A program made the translations under genes and the position numbers. DNA of 64,000 bases from UBA11524 sp963642705 (GTDB lineage Bacteria; Bacillota; Clostridia; Christensenellales; Aristaeellaceae). The notes below the pieces were generated by a model that was not told the DNA's origin, did not search any database, and worked only from the letters and a program-made list of their open reading frames with translations. Position 1 is the stretch's first letter. Each line of letters starts with the position of its first letter. This document shows positions 51,839-59,977 of the stretch, piece after piece. The DNA lies in assembly GCA_963642705.1 (NCBI GenBank), contig CAVIHU010000001.1, forward strand, positions 62,001 to 126,000, in the 5' to 3' direction.

Positions 51839-52972
51839 ATGCCCTCAAATACGCCATCGTACCGCGAACAGGTCGATGCGAAGCGAATTGTGCAGATTCG
51901 TCAGATCCTGCGTGAGCTGCCGCAGGCGTGCGGCGATTTCATCCGAAGCATCGCCGTGACGACTGGCACGTTTACACGACTGGCGTATTCCATTGATATG
52001 CGGACATTCTTCGGATTTTTGCAGCGCGAACGGAGTTCCTTTGCGGATACGCCGATCAGCCTGCTGACGGACGCCCAGATCGGTAGCGTCACGCAGAGCG
52101 ACTTGTCAGCCTATGTCGAGTATCTGACATATTATTTCAAGGCGCAGGATGATGCCGAAGATTCCGCGCAGACGCTCAAACCGCTCGTTAACCATGAGCT
52201 GGCGATCAAGCGGAAGCTGTCTGCGCTGCGATCCTTCTATGAATTCCTGTTTAAAAACCACCGAATCGAGGCAAACGTCCTGACGCTCGTCAGTCTGCCG
52301 AAAATCCATGAGAAGCCTATTATCCGCTTGTCTCAGGATGAGCTGCAGCGTATGCTGAGCCAGTCTGCTACAGGCGAAGGGCTGACGAAAAAGCAGAAGG
52401 AATTCCAGAAACTAACGTCTAAACGTGACTTTGCGCTGATTTCACTATTTCTTGGTACAGGCATCCGTGTTTCTGAGTGTGTCGGGCTAAATCTGGCGGA
52501 CATTGACCTTGAGAACAATGCGTTTCTGGTCACAAGAAAAGGCGGAAACCAGGTTGTCCTGTACTTTCCGCCTGAGGTTGCCGAGGCATTGGCTGATTAC
52601 ATCGAGGAGCGCAAGCAAATTGAGACGCTGCCGGGTCATGAGGATGCTTTGTTTCTGTCCCTGCAGAAGCGTCGGATGACGCAGCGAGCCATTCAGAATC
52701 TCGTCAAGAAGTACGCAGCGGTTGCGGCACCGCTGAAGCCGAAAATCAGCCCGCATAAGCTTCGCAGCACGTTTGCCACCAATCTGTACCAAGAAACTGG
52801 CGACATCTATCTGGTCGCTGACGTGCTTGGTCATTCGTCCGTTGATACGACACGCAAGCACTATGCTGAAATGACGGATCAGCGACGCAGAATGGCGGCA
52901 GAGCATGTACTGTTGCCGACGCGCGAAGAAGCTGAGCAAACGGAGCTTCAGGATGACAATTTGCAAAAGTGA
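51839..52972 (+). CDS. Tyrosine recombinase, XerS/XerC-like
   Basis: The 377-residue recombinase has a SAM-like N-terminal core-binding domain and a C-terminal catalytic domain. The catalytic residues are Arg in GTGIRVSECVGL, Lys in TRKGGNQ, the His/Arg pair in SPHKLRSTFATNLY, His in LGHSSVDTTRKHY and the nucleophile Tyr of that same motif. The string ETGDIYLVADVLGH and the length above 350 recall XerS, the single-recombinase chromosome-dimer resolvase of some Firmicutes. XerC usually sits in this topA-trmFO-hslVU cluster. GGGAGGTGATGAA precedes the ATG. Confidence 0.85.
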   Translation: MPSNTPSYREQVDAKRIVQIRQILRELPQACGDFIRSIAVTTGTFTRLAYSIDMRTFFGFLQRERSSFADTPISLLTDAQIGSVTQSDLSAYVEYLTYYFKAQDDAEDSAQTLKPLVNHELAIKRKLSALRSFYEFLFKNHRIEANVLTLVSLPKIHEKPIIRLSQDELQRMLSQSATGEGLTKKQKEFQKLTSKRDFALISLFLGTGIRVSECVGLNLADIDLENNAFLVTRKGGNQVVLYFPPEVAEALADYIEERKQIETLPGHEDALFLSLQKRRMTQRAIQNLVKKYAAVAAPLKPKISPHKLRSTFATNLYQETGDIYLVADVLGHSSVDTTRKHYAEMTDQRRRMAAEHVLLPTREEAEQTELQDDNLQK

Positions 52973-52981
52973 AAACAGCCC

Positions 52982-53164
52982 TTAGAAATCGTCATCCGAC
53001 TCCCCTTCCAGCTTAATTCCAGTAATTGTAATTGCACGGTAATCAGCATCGCCGCCGACGCACCGCATGCAGTTATCACAGATTTTATCGGGATCTAAAT
53101 CGCACCGCAGGCATTCGCCGCAGTCGATGCATTCCCGATCATACAGAACACATTGTTTAGCCAT
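52982..53164 (-). CDS. Small eight-cysteine protein next to lexA
   Basis: ATG at 53164 follows GGAAGGAAGAG and gives 60 residues; the frame is open 20 codons further without a good ribosome site. Cys residues at 5, 12, 15, 18, 21, 29, 32 and 35 form two groups of closely spaced Cys, which could hold two metal centres. The rest is acidic (ends EGESDDDF). No family name can be given. It is transcribed divergently from lexA from a good promoter whose -35 lies near the LexA box, so SOS control is conceivable. It may be iron-sulfur or zinc binding. Confidence 0.75.
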   Translation of the reverse strand: MAKQCVLYDRECIDCGECLRCDLDPDKICDNCMRCVGGDADYRAITITGIKLEGESDDDF

Positions 53165-53195
53165 CCTTATCTCTTCCTTCCTGTTGGTAGAGAGT

Positions 53196-53224
53196 AGTAT
53201 AGCATCGGCAAAAAGAAATTGCAA
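53196..53224 (-). promoter_or_regulatory. SigA-type promoter for the Cys-rich protein
   Basis: On the minus strand TTGCAA (53219-53224) and TATACT (53196-53201) have a 17-bp spacer, about 32 bases before the ATG. Confidence 0.75.
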
Positions 53225-53231
53225 GATGCAT

Positions 53232-53245
53232 CGAACGACTGTTTG
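53232..53245. promoter_or_regulatory. LexA box (Cheo-type SOS operator)
   Basis: CGAACGACTGTTTG matches the Firmicutes consensus CGAACNNNNGTTCG at all but one specified base. It overlaps the -35 of the lexA promoter and lies just upstream of the -35 of the divergent Cys-rich gene, so it fits LexA autoregulation. Confidence 0.7.
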
Positions 53246-53271
53246 AATTTTTTATCAGAGTATGATATAAT
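53243..53271 (+). promoter_or_regulatory. SigA-type promoter for lexA
   Basis: TTGAAT (53243-53248) and TATAAT (53266-53271) are spaced by 17 bp, 29 bases before the start codon. The -35 overlaps the LexA box. Confidence 0.8.
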
Positions 53272-53300
53272 AAATTGATCAATATAAAGAAAGGCGGCGA

Positions 53301-53921
53301 ATGAATTCTATGCAAAGACCACGTGGTGATAATCAGCAGCGGATTCTCGATTTCATAAAGTCTGAAATTCAGACAAAGGGCTATCCGCCGTCTGTGCGTG
53401 AAATTGCACAGGCTGTTGGGCTGAAATCAACGTCCACTGTTCATGGACATCTCCAGCGGCTGGAAAAGCGCGGTCTGCTTCACCGTGATGCCATGAAGCC
53501 GCGTGCCATGGAAGTCATGGGCGACCCGAACTTCATCCGCAACAACTCGACGGCTGTTCCGATTGTCGGTCCGGTGACGGCAGGCGTGCCGATTCTCGCA
53601 GAGGAGAATCTCGAAGAGTACGTCTCCATTCCGGATGTTATGCTTGGTGAGGGCGAGCATTTCATCCTGCACGTCAAGGGCGAATCCATGATCGAGGCAG
53701 GCATTCTTGATGGCGACTACATTGTCGTCCGCAAGACATGTGAAGCCATGAACGGCGATATCGTGGTCGCGATGATTGAGGATAGCGCCACGGTCAAGCG
53801 CTTCTACAAGGAAAACGGTCACTTCCGTCTGCAGCCGGAAAACCATACCATGGAGCCCATCTATGCGGATGAGGTGACCATTCTCGGCAAGGTTGTTTCG
53901 CTTTACCGAATCATCAAGTAA
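53301..53921 (+). CDS. lexA: SOS repressor LexA
   Basis: The 206-residue repressor has the winged helix at the N-terminus (GYPPSVREIAQAVGLKSTST, residues about 30-50). The Ala-Gly self-cleavage site lies in VTAGVPIL. The Ser/Lys dyad is in KGESMIEAGI (Ser) and DSATVKRFYKE (Lys). It would repress its own promoter through the box at 53232 and, on RecA-stimulated cleavage, release SOS genes. A methionine three codons later is an alternative start. Confidence 0.95.
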   Translation: MNSMQRPRGDNQQRILDFIKSEIQTKGYPPSVREIAQAVGLKSTSTVHGHLQRLEKRGLLHRDAMKPRAMEVMGDPNFIRNNSTAVPIVGPVTAGVPILAEENLEEYVSIPDVMLGEGEHFILHVKGESMIEAGILDGDYIVVRKTCEAMNGDIVVAMIEDSATVKRFYKENGHFRLQPENHTMEPIYADEVTILGKVVSLYRIIK

Positions 53922-53936
53922 GGTTGGTGATTTGAG

Positions 53937-54605
53937 TTGGATGAAAAAGCAATCAAACGCCAGAAGTACGGCATTCCGACCTACACGCTTGGCGAAGAAC
54001 TGCTAAACAGCATTTCCCATGGCATTGGCGCAGGACTCGGCATTGCGGCACTCGTGCTGTGCATCGTTAAGAGCGCACACGCCGGCGATGGATACAAGCT
54101 GGCATCGAGCATTGTATTCGGGCTGACGACAACCCTGCTGTATCTGATGAGCTGTCTGTACCACGCACTTAAAATCAACCGTGCAAAAAAAGTCTTCCGT
54201 GTCTTTGATCATTGCACGATTTTTCTGCTGATTGCCGGTACGTACACACCGTATACGCTTGTGACGCTTCACGGTGCGGTTGGCTGGGTCATGTTCGGTG
54301 TGGTGTGGGCGGTGGCGATTACTGGCGTAGTGCTTAATGCGGTGAATCTGAAGAAATTTGCGAAGCTTAGCGTCATTTGCTATGTGATGCTTGGCTGGGT
54401 GATTCTGCTGGCATCGCGCACGCTGGTCACGAATCTCTCCTATGCAGGTTTGATGTTGCTCGTTGGCGGCGGTATCGCGTATACGGTCGGCGCTGTGCTG
54501 TATGCTGTTGGTTCGAAGAAGAAGTATTTCCATTCGATCTTTCACTTCTTCTGTCTGGCTGGCACGGTGCTTCATTTCTTCTCGATTTACTTCTACGTTT
54601 TGTGA
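53937..54605 (+). CDS. trhA: PAQR/haemolysin III-family membrane protein
   Basis: The 222-residue protein has seven hydrophobic helices. Family motifs include EELLNSISHGIGAGLGI at the start (conserved Ser-His) and YHALKINRAKKVFRVFDHCTIFLLIAGTYTPYT in the middle (quoted across residues about 79-110). Late in the protein FHSIFHFF-like HSIFHFFCLAG contains the conserved His residues for metal binding. TrhA-type relatives affect membrane-lipid homeostasis; the haemolysin name is historic. TTG at 53937 is the likely start, 16 bases after lexA. Confidence 0.88.
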   Translation: MDEKAIKRQKYGIPTYTLGEELLNSISHGIGAGLGIAALVLCIVKSAHAGDGYKLASSIVFGLTTTLLYLMSCLYHALKINRAKKVFRVFDHCTIFLLIAGTYTPYTLVTLHGAVGWVMFGVVWAVAITGVVLNAVNLKKFAKLSVICYVMLGWVILLASRTLVTNLSYAGLMLLVGGGIAYTVGAVLYAVGSKKKYFHSIFHFFCLAGTVLHFFSIYFYVL

Positions 54606-54623
54606 CGGAGGTAGGTAGCCTCT

Positions 54624-55118
54624 ATGCTTGCTGAAATGTCTGCTATACCGGGTGATGAGCACTTTTATAATCTGCTGAAGGAGCAGCTTATTGCGCTTTC
54701 GGAAGAGGCAACTCCCCTATCCGCTTTGTGCAATGCGGCGGCACTGCTGTATAACGCGATGCAGGATATTAACTGGGCAGGCTTCTACATCCGCACGGGT
54801 GACATGCTGCATCTTGGACCGTTTCAGGGAAAGCCGGCATGCACGCAGATTCCGTTGGGACGAGGAGTGTGTGGAACGGCGGCACTTACACAGGAACTTC
54901 AGCTTGTACCGGACGTTGCCCTGTTTCCTGGGCATATTGCCTGCGACAGCGCGTCACGGTCGGAGATTGTCGTGCCGATTGTGTTGAATCAGTCGGCGTG
55001 GGGTGTGTTGGATATTGACTCCCCTATCCTGTCGCGCTTTTCTGAGGAGGATGCGCGCGGACTTCAGCAGTTCGTGGATACGCTGGTTCAGGCGATTGAC
55101 CTGACAAGACTGCTCTGA
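54624..55118 (+). CDS. msrC: Free methionine-(R)-sulfoxide reductase (GAF domain)
   Basis: The 164-residue GAF protein carries the fRMsr signatures: NWAGFYIRTGD, LGPFQGKPACTQIPLGRGVCG and HIACDSASRSEIV, which hold the three conserved Cys used in catalysis and resolution. It reduces free Met-R-sulfoxide, so it protects against oxidative damage. It is 18 bases downstream of trhA and is followed by a strong terminator. Confidence 0.92.
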   Translation: MLAEMSAIPGDEHFYNLLKEQLIALSEEATPLSALCNAAALLYNAMQDINWAGFYIRTGDMLHLGPFQGKPACTQIPLGRGVCGTAALTQELQLVPDVALFPGHIACDSASRSEIVVPIVLNQSAWGVLDIDSPILSRFSEEDARGLQQFVDTLVQAIDLTRLL

Positions 55119-55135
55119 TTTGAACATCATGAAAG

Positions 55136-55176
55136 AGGACTTCTGCGGCAGATTGCTCTGTGCAGAAGTCCTTTTT
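55136..55176. terminator. Bidirectional intrinsic terminator, msrC/galT
   Basis: An 11-bp perfect stem (AGGACTTCTGC, 55136-55146, with 55162-55172) is followed by TTTTT on the plus strand, between the converging msrC and galT genes. On the minus strand an A-poor tail makes it weaker. Confidence 0.85.
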
Positions 55177-55177
55177 A

Positions 55178-56710
55178 TTATTCATACCCAAGCTTTTTCA
55201 TGAAGCGTTTAAAGCCTTCCAGACCATGCTCATCCAGCTTATAGACGCCTGCGTCCTGAAGCACCTGTGCGCAGACATTCGCGACTTCCTGCTGCAGGAC
55301 GTTCTCCGCTTCTTCAGGCGTGCTGCTGATGCCATTGCGCTTGACGATATCCGCAAGCCAGTCGAAATGCTTGGCGCAGCAATCTGTTTCATCCGGGCGA
55401 ACAAGCGGCTTATCGCCGGTCAGGTACAGCTTTGCTTCTGCCAGCTCCTTCTTCAGGCGTCCCGGCAGGATAAACAAGCCCATGACCTCAATCAGTCCGA
55501 TGTTCTCCTTTTTGATGTGGTGCAGCGGCGCGTGCGGATGGAAGATGCCCAGCGGATGTTCCGCGCTGGTGCGGTTGTTGCGCAGGACGAGATTCAGGTG
55601 GTAAACGCCGTTTTCCATGCGCAGAATCGGTGTGATGGTGTTGTGAGGCGTTCCATCTGTTTCCGCAAGGATGTCGCAGGAAGCATCGCTGTAGGTTCGC
55701 CACGCGTCAAGAATGCGGCTTGCTTCGTCGATCAGCTTCTCTTCATCTGTGCCGCGCAGCTGGATGGTCGCCATTGGCCAGTTAAGCAGCGATGCAGATA
55801 CTCCATCCACCGACGAAACGAGTTCACAGCGGATGCTGGCGCTGTCCATCGGGAAATAATAGCGTCCGCCTTGGAAGTGGTCATGGTTGAGGATGGAGCC
55901 GCCGACGATTGGCAAATCAGCGTTTGAGCCGAGCATGTAGTGCGGGAATTGTTTCACAAAGTCAAACAGGCGCACAAATGTGTCGTGTGAGATGCGCATC
56001 GGGACATGCTGACTGTTCAGCACGATGCAGTGCTCAGAATAGTAGGCGTACGGTGAATACTGCATATACCAAGATTGACCGCTGAGCGTCAGCGGAATAA
56101 TGCGGTGATTCTGACGCGCCGGGAAATTCGCGCGACCGCGGTAGCCGGGATTTTCCACGCACAGCATGCACTTGGGATAGCCGACGCTGGGTGCGTTCTT
56201 GAGCTTTGCAATCTCGTTCGGATCCTTCTCGGGCTTGGACAGGTTGATCGTGATTTCAAGTCTGCCGACACTCGTATCGGCGAAATACCGCACGTTCTGC
56301 GCGATAGCATCGACCTTAATGTAATCGCATCTTCGGCACAGTTGGTAGAAGTATGCGGTTGCATCCTCGGGCTGCGCATGGTCAAGGAATGAACGAAATT
56401 GCTCGCGAACGGCCTTTGGCGATGGCGTCAGCAGACCCATCACGCGGGCAGAAAACAGGTCACGCGCGTAGGTTAGGTCTTCAATGAGTCCCTTTTCGAC
56501 TGCCAAATCACACAGATTCTGTAGCAGCAACGTTGCCGTTTCCGGAACCACATCGAGCGATTCTGATTCCCCGCTCGGTGCATCGAGGTTCATGACATCA
56601 AGAAGCAGGTTGCGGAAATAGCAAGTGTCCTGCTGCTCGATCAGTCCCTTTGCAGTTGCAAATGTCAACAGTTGCTCAATTGCCTGTGTAGCATTCTCTT
56701 CCCAGCACAT
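55178..56710 (-). CDS. galT: Galactose-1-phosphate uridylyltransferase, GalT2 type
   Basis: ATG at 56710 (AAAGGA upstream) gives 510 residues. The long Firmicutes GalT form exchanges UMP between UDP-glucose and galactose-1-phosphate in the Leloir pathway. Motifs include the N-terminal RNLLLDVMNLDAPSGE and NFPARQNHRIIPL; GGSILNHDHFQGGRYYFP contains the His-rich catalytic region of this class. It is the last gene of degV-map-galT, with no galK or galE in the window. It may serve galactose released by the GH53 enzyme. Confidence 0.92.
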   Translation of the reverse strand: MCWEENATQAIEQLLTFATAKGLIEQQDTCYFRNLLLDVMNLDAPSGESESLDVVPETATLLLQNLCDLAVEKGLIEDLTYARDLFSARVMGLLTPSPKAVREQFRSFLDHAQPEDATAYFYQLCRRCDYIKVDAIAQNVRYFADTSVGRLEITINLSKPEKDPNEIAKLKNAPSVGYPKCMLCVENPGYRGRANFPARQNHRIIPLTLSGQSWYMQYSPYAYYSEHCIVLNSQHVPMRISHDTFVRLFDFVKQFPHYMLGSNADLPIVGGSILNHDHFQGGRYYFPMDSASIRCELVSSVDGVSASLLNWPMATIQLRGTDEEKLIDEASRILDAWRTYSDASCDILAETDGTPHNTITPILRMENGVYHLNLVLRNNRTSAEHPLGIFHPHAPLHHIKKENIGLIEVMGLFILPGRLKKELAEAKLYLTGDKPLVRPDETDCCAKHFDWLADIVKRNGISSTPEEAENVLQQEVANVCAQVLQDAGVYKLDEHGLEGFKRFMKKLGYE

Positions 56711-56737
56711 AGTCCCATTTCCTTTCTGTTGTATCAA

Positions 56738-57634
56738 TTACCAGGATAGTACCTCATGACCCGTTTCTGTGACAAGCACCATGATTTCCCACTGTGCGGA
56801 AGGCTGCCCATCTGCTGTGAAAATCTCCCATGTGTTGCCGGGATGCGTGCAGACCTCATCTGTGCCCATGTTGACCATCGGCTCGATGGTGAAGATCATG
56901 CCCGGTGCGAGCGCCATCTCTGTGCCCTTTTTCGTCACGAAGCTGACCCACGGATCCTCGTGAAATTCGATGCCGCAGCCGTGTCCGCCGATTTCACGGA
57001 CAACGCGGTAACCGTTGCTGCGGGCATAGTCATTCACTGCCTGACCGATATCGCCGAGGAAACCCCAGGGCTTGACCTGCTCAAGACCGAGCTCAACGCA
57101 TTTTTTCGTTACATCAACAAGCTTCTGCTTTTCTGGGCTGATGTTGCCGATGCAGTACATTCTCGATGAATCGGAAAAATAACCATTTAAGATGGTCGAG
57201 CAGTCAACATTTATGATGTCGCCGTCCTTTAAGATGACTTTCTCCGATGGAAAACCGTGGCAGACCTGCTCGTTGACCGACGTGCAGACACTGTAGGGAT
57301 AGCCCTCGTAATTCAGCGGTGCGGGAATGCCGCCCATGTCGCGTGTCATTGTGTACACGAGATGGTCGATTTCCGCTGTATTCATGCCTTCATGAATTTG
57401 CTTACCGACCTCGTCCAGTACCGCCACATTGATTTTGCAGCTTTCTCTGATCTTCTCGATCTGTTCAGGCGTTTTGATCATCTTATGGTTTGGAATCTCA
57501 TGACCGTTGAGCGCCAAGAAAGACAGATGCTGGTCAAAAGACGCGTGACAGCTCTTGTATTTTTTGCCGCTGCCGCACCAGCAGGTGTCGTTGCGTCCGG
57601 GAAGATGCAGAAGAAAAAGTGGCAATGTATGCAT
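56738..57634 (-). CDS. map: Methionine aminopeptidase type I with N-terminal SEC-C motif
   Basis: ATG at 57634 (AAAGGAG upstream) gives 298 residues. The first part holds a SEC-C zinc motif (GRNDTCWCGSGKKYKSC), then the Map domain begins at KTPEQIEKIRES. The five metal ligands are seen in NVDCSTILNG (Asp), YFSDSS (Asp), GGHGCGIEFHEDP (His), FTIEPMVN (Glu) and VLVTETG-region (Glu). It removes the initiator Met from nascent proteins. The zinc motif may help ribosome binding, as in other SEC-C Map proteins. It lies between degV and galT. Confidence 0.94.
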   Translation of the reverse strand: MHTLPLFLLHLPGRNDTCWCGSGKKYKSCHASFDQHLSFLALNGHEIPNHKMIKTPEQIEKIRESCKINVAVLDEVGKQIHEGMNTAEIDHLVYTMTRDMGGIPAPLNYEGYPYSVCTSVNEQVCHGFPSEKVILKDGDIINVDCSTILNGYFSDSSRMYCIGNISPEKQKLVDVTKKCVELGLEQVKPWGFLGDIGQAVNDYARSNGYRVVREIGGHGCGIEFHEDPWVSFVTKKGTEMALAPGMIFTIEPMVNMGTDEVCTHPGNTWEIFTADGQPSAQWEIMVLVTETGHEVLSW

Positions 57635-57653
57635 AGGTACTCCTTTCGTTGAC

Positions 57654-58520
57654 TCAGCGGCAGTCTCCGAGGAAGAATACAGCAAGCGTGCCCGGACCGG
57701 AGTGCGAACCGATGACAGACCCAATATAGCTGACCTGAATGCCGGCAATGTCAGGAATTTCTGCCTTAATCATATCCGCAAGCGAGTTTGCTTCTTCCTC
57801 GCAGTCGCCGTGGCTGATGAAAATCATCTGCCCTTCCGGATTGACGATGTGCTCTTTCACCTTATTGGCGAGCATGCGAATGCTCCGGCGGCGTCCTGCA
57901 ACTTTCTCAACCATGGCGAGGTGTCCTTGCTCATCCACATGCAGAATCGGTTTGATGCGGATGAGCGATCCGAGCATGGCGCTTGTTGCGGACAAACGTC
58001 CGCCGCGGTACAGGAACATCAGGTCATCCACTGTGAACCAGTGGACGAGATTTTGAATGTGCGACTGAATCCAAGCAGCGTTTTCTTCGATAGACATACC
58101 CTGTTCGCGGTTCTTCAGTGCATAATACACGAGAAGTCCCTCACCTGCCGATGCACACAGGCTGTCGACAACGATGAGCTTGCGGTCCGGATATTTGACA
58201 GAGAGACCCTTGGCAGCGTCCTTTGCCGAAGAGTACGTGCTGGACAGACCGCTGGAGAAGGCAATGCAGAACACATCATGTCCATCGGCAAGCAGCTTCT
58301 GGAAGCTTTCCTCCCACGTTGCCGTGTTGATGGCAGATGTCTTGATGACCACACCATTGCGTAGCTGATCATAGACATCCTTCTTTTCCTCGTCAGAGGC
58401 GCCGGGGATAAAGGATTCGCCGTTGCGCGTGCAGGAAAGAGACATCATCACAAAGTCGCGTTGCGCCTCAATCCAGGAAAGCGGCATATCGGTTGATGTA
58501 TCTGTGACAATATAGTACAT
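57654..58520 (-). CDS. DegV family fatty-acid-binding protein
   Basis: The 288-residue protein begins YYIVTDTSTDMP and has the typical SAINTATWEESF, FSSGLSSTYSSAKDAA and VDSLCASAGEGLLV segments with LVHWFTVDDLMFLYRGGR. Family members bind fatty acids, in some cases to feed FakA-type kinases. No kinase gene is near. It begins the degV-map-galT unit (GTAGGAGGA before ATG), and the structured RNA at 58562-58831 ends just upstream, so read-through from it could reach degV. Confidence 0.93.
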   Translation of the reverse strand: MYYIVTDTSTDMPLSWIEAQRDFVMMSLSCTRNGESFIPGASDEEKKDVYDQLRNGVVIKTSAINTATWEESFQKLLADGHDVFCIAFSSGLSSTYSSAKDAAKGLSVKYPDRKLIVVDSLCASAGEGLLVYYALKNREQGMSIEENAAWIQSHIQNLVHWFTVDDLMFLYRGGRLSATSAMLGSLIRIKPILHVDEQGHLAMVEKVAGRRRSIRMLANKVKEHIVNPEGQMIFISHGDCEEEANSLADMIKAEIPDIAGIQVSYIGSVIGSHSGPGTLAVFFLGDCR

Positions 58521-58561
58521 GGCATTTCCTCCTACGATATATAGATTGGATTGGCTGAGGT

Positions 58562-58598
58562 GAAAAAAGGAGACAGAGGCTCATCACCTCTGCCTCCT
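58562..58598 (-). terminator. Intrinsic terminator of the 58.6-58.8 kb RNA
   Basis: On the minus strand a 12-bp stem with one G-U pair (AGGAGGCAGAGG with CCTCTGTCTCCT) and a 7-base loop is followed by TTTTTTC. Confidence 0.85.
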
Positions 58599-58831
58599 GT
58601 GCAGATCATCCGGAAAACAGCCAAATAAGATGAAAGATGCTCCCAAAGTGACGATGCACTGCTTGCTTTTCACCCGCTGTTAAAGCAGGTAGGTGTCCTG
58701 CCGCCTGCATCTGCCTTCCCCTGGCGTTTTGCAACGGGGGCATGACATAGCCGAACTGTGGACTCGGACTCCATTTGTTGAAATGTGGGGAAAACCAGCG
58801 TGCTGTCAGACACCCCAGGAGCATCTCCCCT
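58562..58831 (-). ncRNA. Unidentified structured RNA (or attenuated leader of degV)
   Basis: A strong promoter (58838-58866) and a strong intrinsic terminator (58562-58598) bracket about 270 bases without a credible gene. Ends pair over long range: AGATGCTCC near the 5' end with GGAGCATCT about 200 bases later. Inside, GGTGTC pairs with GACACC, TTCCCC with GGGGAA, and hairpins such as CGTT-GCAA-AACG and ACCTGCT/AGCGGGT are visible. It could be 6S-like, another sRNA, or a riboswitch-type leader for degV, which begins 42 bases after the terminator. It does not match tmRNA, RNase P, SRP, T-box or cobalamin landmarks that I know. Confidence 0.5.
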
Positions 58832-58837
58832 GAAATC

Positions 58838-58866
58838 ATTATATGCAGGTTGCACGCTCATGTCAA
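58838..58866 (-). promoter_or_regulatory. Consensus SigA promoter of the RNA
   Basis: On the minus strand TTGACA (58861-58866) and TATAAT (58838-58843), both perfect, have a 17-bp spacer. This is the best promoter in the window, and it is not followed by a ribosome site and start codon. Confidence 0.85.
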
Positions 58867-58912
58867 GGGATTTCAACGGATTTTCCGAGAAAACTCCTCT
58901 GTACTGCGCCGA

Positions 58913-59947
58913 TTAGCGCTGAACGCGACCGGTGCCGGAGCCCTTCATCAGGCTCTCAACCTCTGCTGCAGACACGCGGTTGTAGTCGCCGATGATGGTG
59001 TGCTTCAGGCATGACGCAGCTACAGCAAACTCAAGCGCCGTCTTCTCGTCCGGATACGTGTTCAGACCGTAAATCAGACCGCCGCCGAAGGAGTCGCCGC
59101 CGCCGACACGGTCAACAATGTCCGTGATGCTGTACTTGCGGGAAAGGAAGAAGTTCTTGCCGTTGTACAGGCAGGCAGACCACTCGTTGTGATTGGCTGA
59201 CTTCGACTCACGCAGCGTGATGGCCACACGCTTGATGTTCGGGTATGTCTTCATGGCGAGAGAAGCGATTGCCTTGTAGTTTTCAACGTTGATCTGACCT
59301 TCCTCAACGCTGCCGGCAGACTCAACGCTCAGGCACAGTGCCTTCTGGAAGTCCTCCTCATTTGCGATGACGGTGTCAACATACTTGACGAGCTCCTTCA
59401 TCACCTCGTCGGCCTTCTTGCCGTACTTCCAGAGGTTCTTGCGATAGTTCAGATCGCAGGACACATGGATGCCCTTTGCCTTTGCAGCCTTGACAGCTTC
59501 CAGAGACAGGTCAGCCGCACCCTGAGAGATAGCAGGCGTGATGCCGGTCAGGTGGAACCAGGTTGCGTCCTCAAAGACGGAATCCCAGTCAATGTCGCCG
59601 GGCTTCGACTCCGCAATGGCAGAACCGGCACGATCATAGATAACTTTGGACGGACGCTGAACAGCGCCGGTTTCAAGATAGTAGATGCCCATGCGGCCGT
59701 CCTTGCGGACAATCCTGGACGTATCAACGCCGAAACCGCGCAGCTCACGGATGCAGGCGTTGCCGATGTCATTCGTGGGCAGAACCGTCACGAATGCGGT
59801 GTCCATGCCATAGTTCGCCAGGGAAACAGCCACATTGGCCTCGCCGCCGCCGAATGTTGCTTCGAGCGTGGGAGACTGGAACAGGCGCTCATACGCCGGG
59901 GACTTCAGACGGAGCATAATTTCGCCGAAGGTAATCACCTTAGCCAT
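58913..59947 (-). CDS. kdgK: 2-keto-3-deoxygluconate kinase (PfkB family)
   Basis: ATG at 59947 (GAGGAGG upstream) gives 344 residues. The PfkB-type kinase phosphorylates 2-keto-3-deoxygluconate to KDPG. Motifs: N-terminal FGEIMLRLKSP, the substrate loop FGGGEANVAVSLANYG, the motif VDRVGGGDSFGGGLIYGL with the catalytic Asp, and a CDLNYRKNLW stretch common to KdgK. The next gene upstream on the same strand is eda, whose product cleaves KDPG. Together they complete hexuronate or gluconate breakdown to pyruvate and glyceraldehyde-3-phosphate. Confidence 0.9.
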   Translation of the reverse strand: MAKVITFGEIMLRLKSPAYERLFQSPTLEATFGGGEANVAVSLANYGMDTAFVTVLPTNDIGNACIRELRGFGVDTSRIVRKDGRMGIYYLETGAVQRPSKVIYDRAGSAIAESKPGDIDWDSVFEDATWFHLTGITPAISQGAADLSLEAVKAAKAKGIHVSCDLNYRKNLWKYGKKADEVMKELVKYVDTVIANEEDFQKALCLSVESAGSVEEGQINVENYKAIASLAMKTYPNIKRVAITLRESKSANHNEWSACLYNGKNFFLSRKYSITDIVDRVGGGDSFGGGLIYGLNTYPDEKTALEFAVAASCLKHTIIGDYNRVSAAEVESLMKGSGTGRVQR

Positions 59948-59977
59948 TGGAAAGACCTCCTCTATATCGTCAAGCAA

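Noticed and set aside
55160..55927. Plus-strand frame opposite galT and overlapping the terminator
   Set aside because: Starts inside the msrC terminator hairpin and lies wholly against galT, which has clear family motifs.
58562..58831. T-box, cobalamin riboswitch, tmRNA, SRP RNA or RNase P RNA
   Set aside because: The conserved T-box string, the cobalamin box, a tag frame with CCA end, the SRP domain IV loop and the RNase P GAGGAAAGUCC core were looked for and not found. 6S RNA remains possible but unproven.
58606..58839. 77-codon frame within the 58.6-58.8 kb RNA
   Set aside because: Its ATG overlaps the -10 box, so it precedes the expected transcript start, and there is no ribosome site; composition is not protein-like.
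58878..58896. Short stem after kdgK
   Set aside because: An 8-bp imperfect stem with a bulge and no T-run; too weak to call as a terminator.
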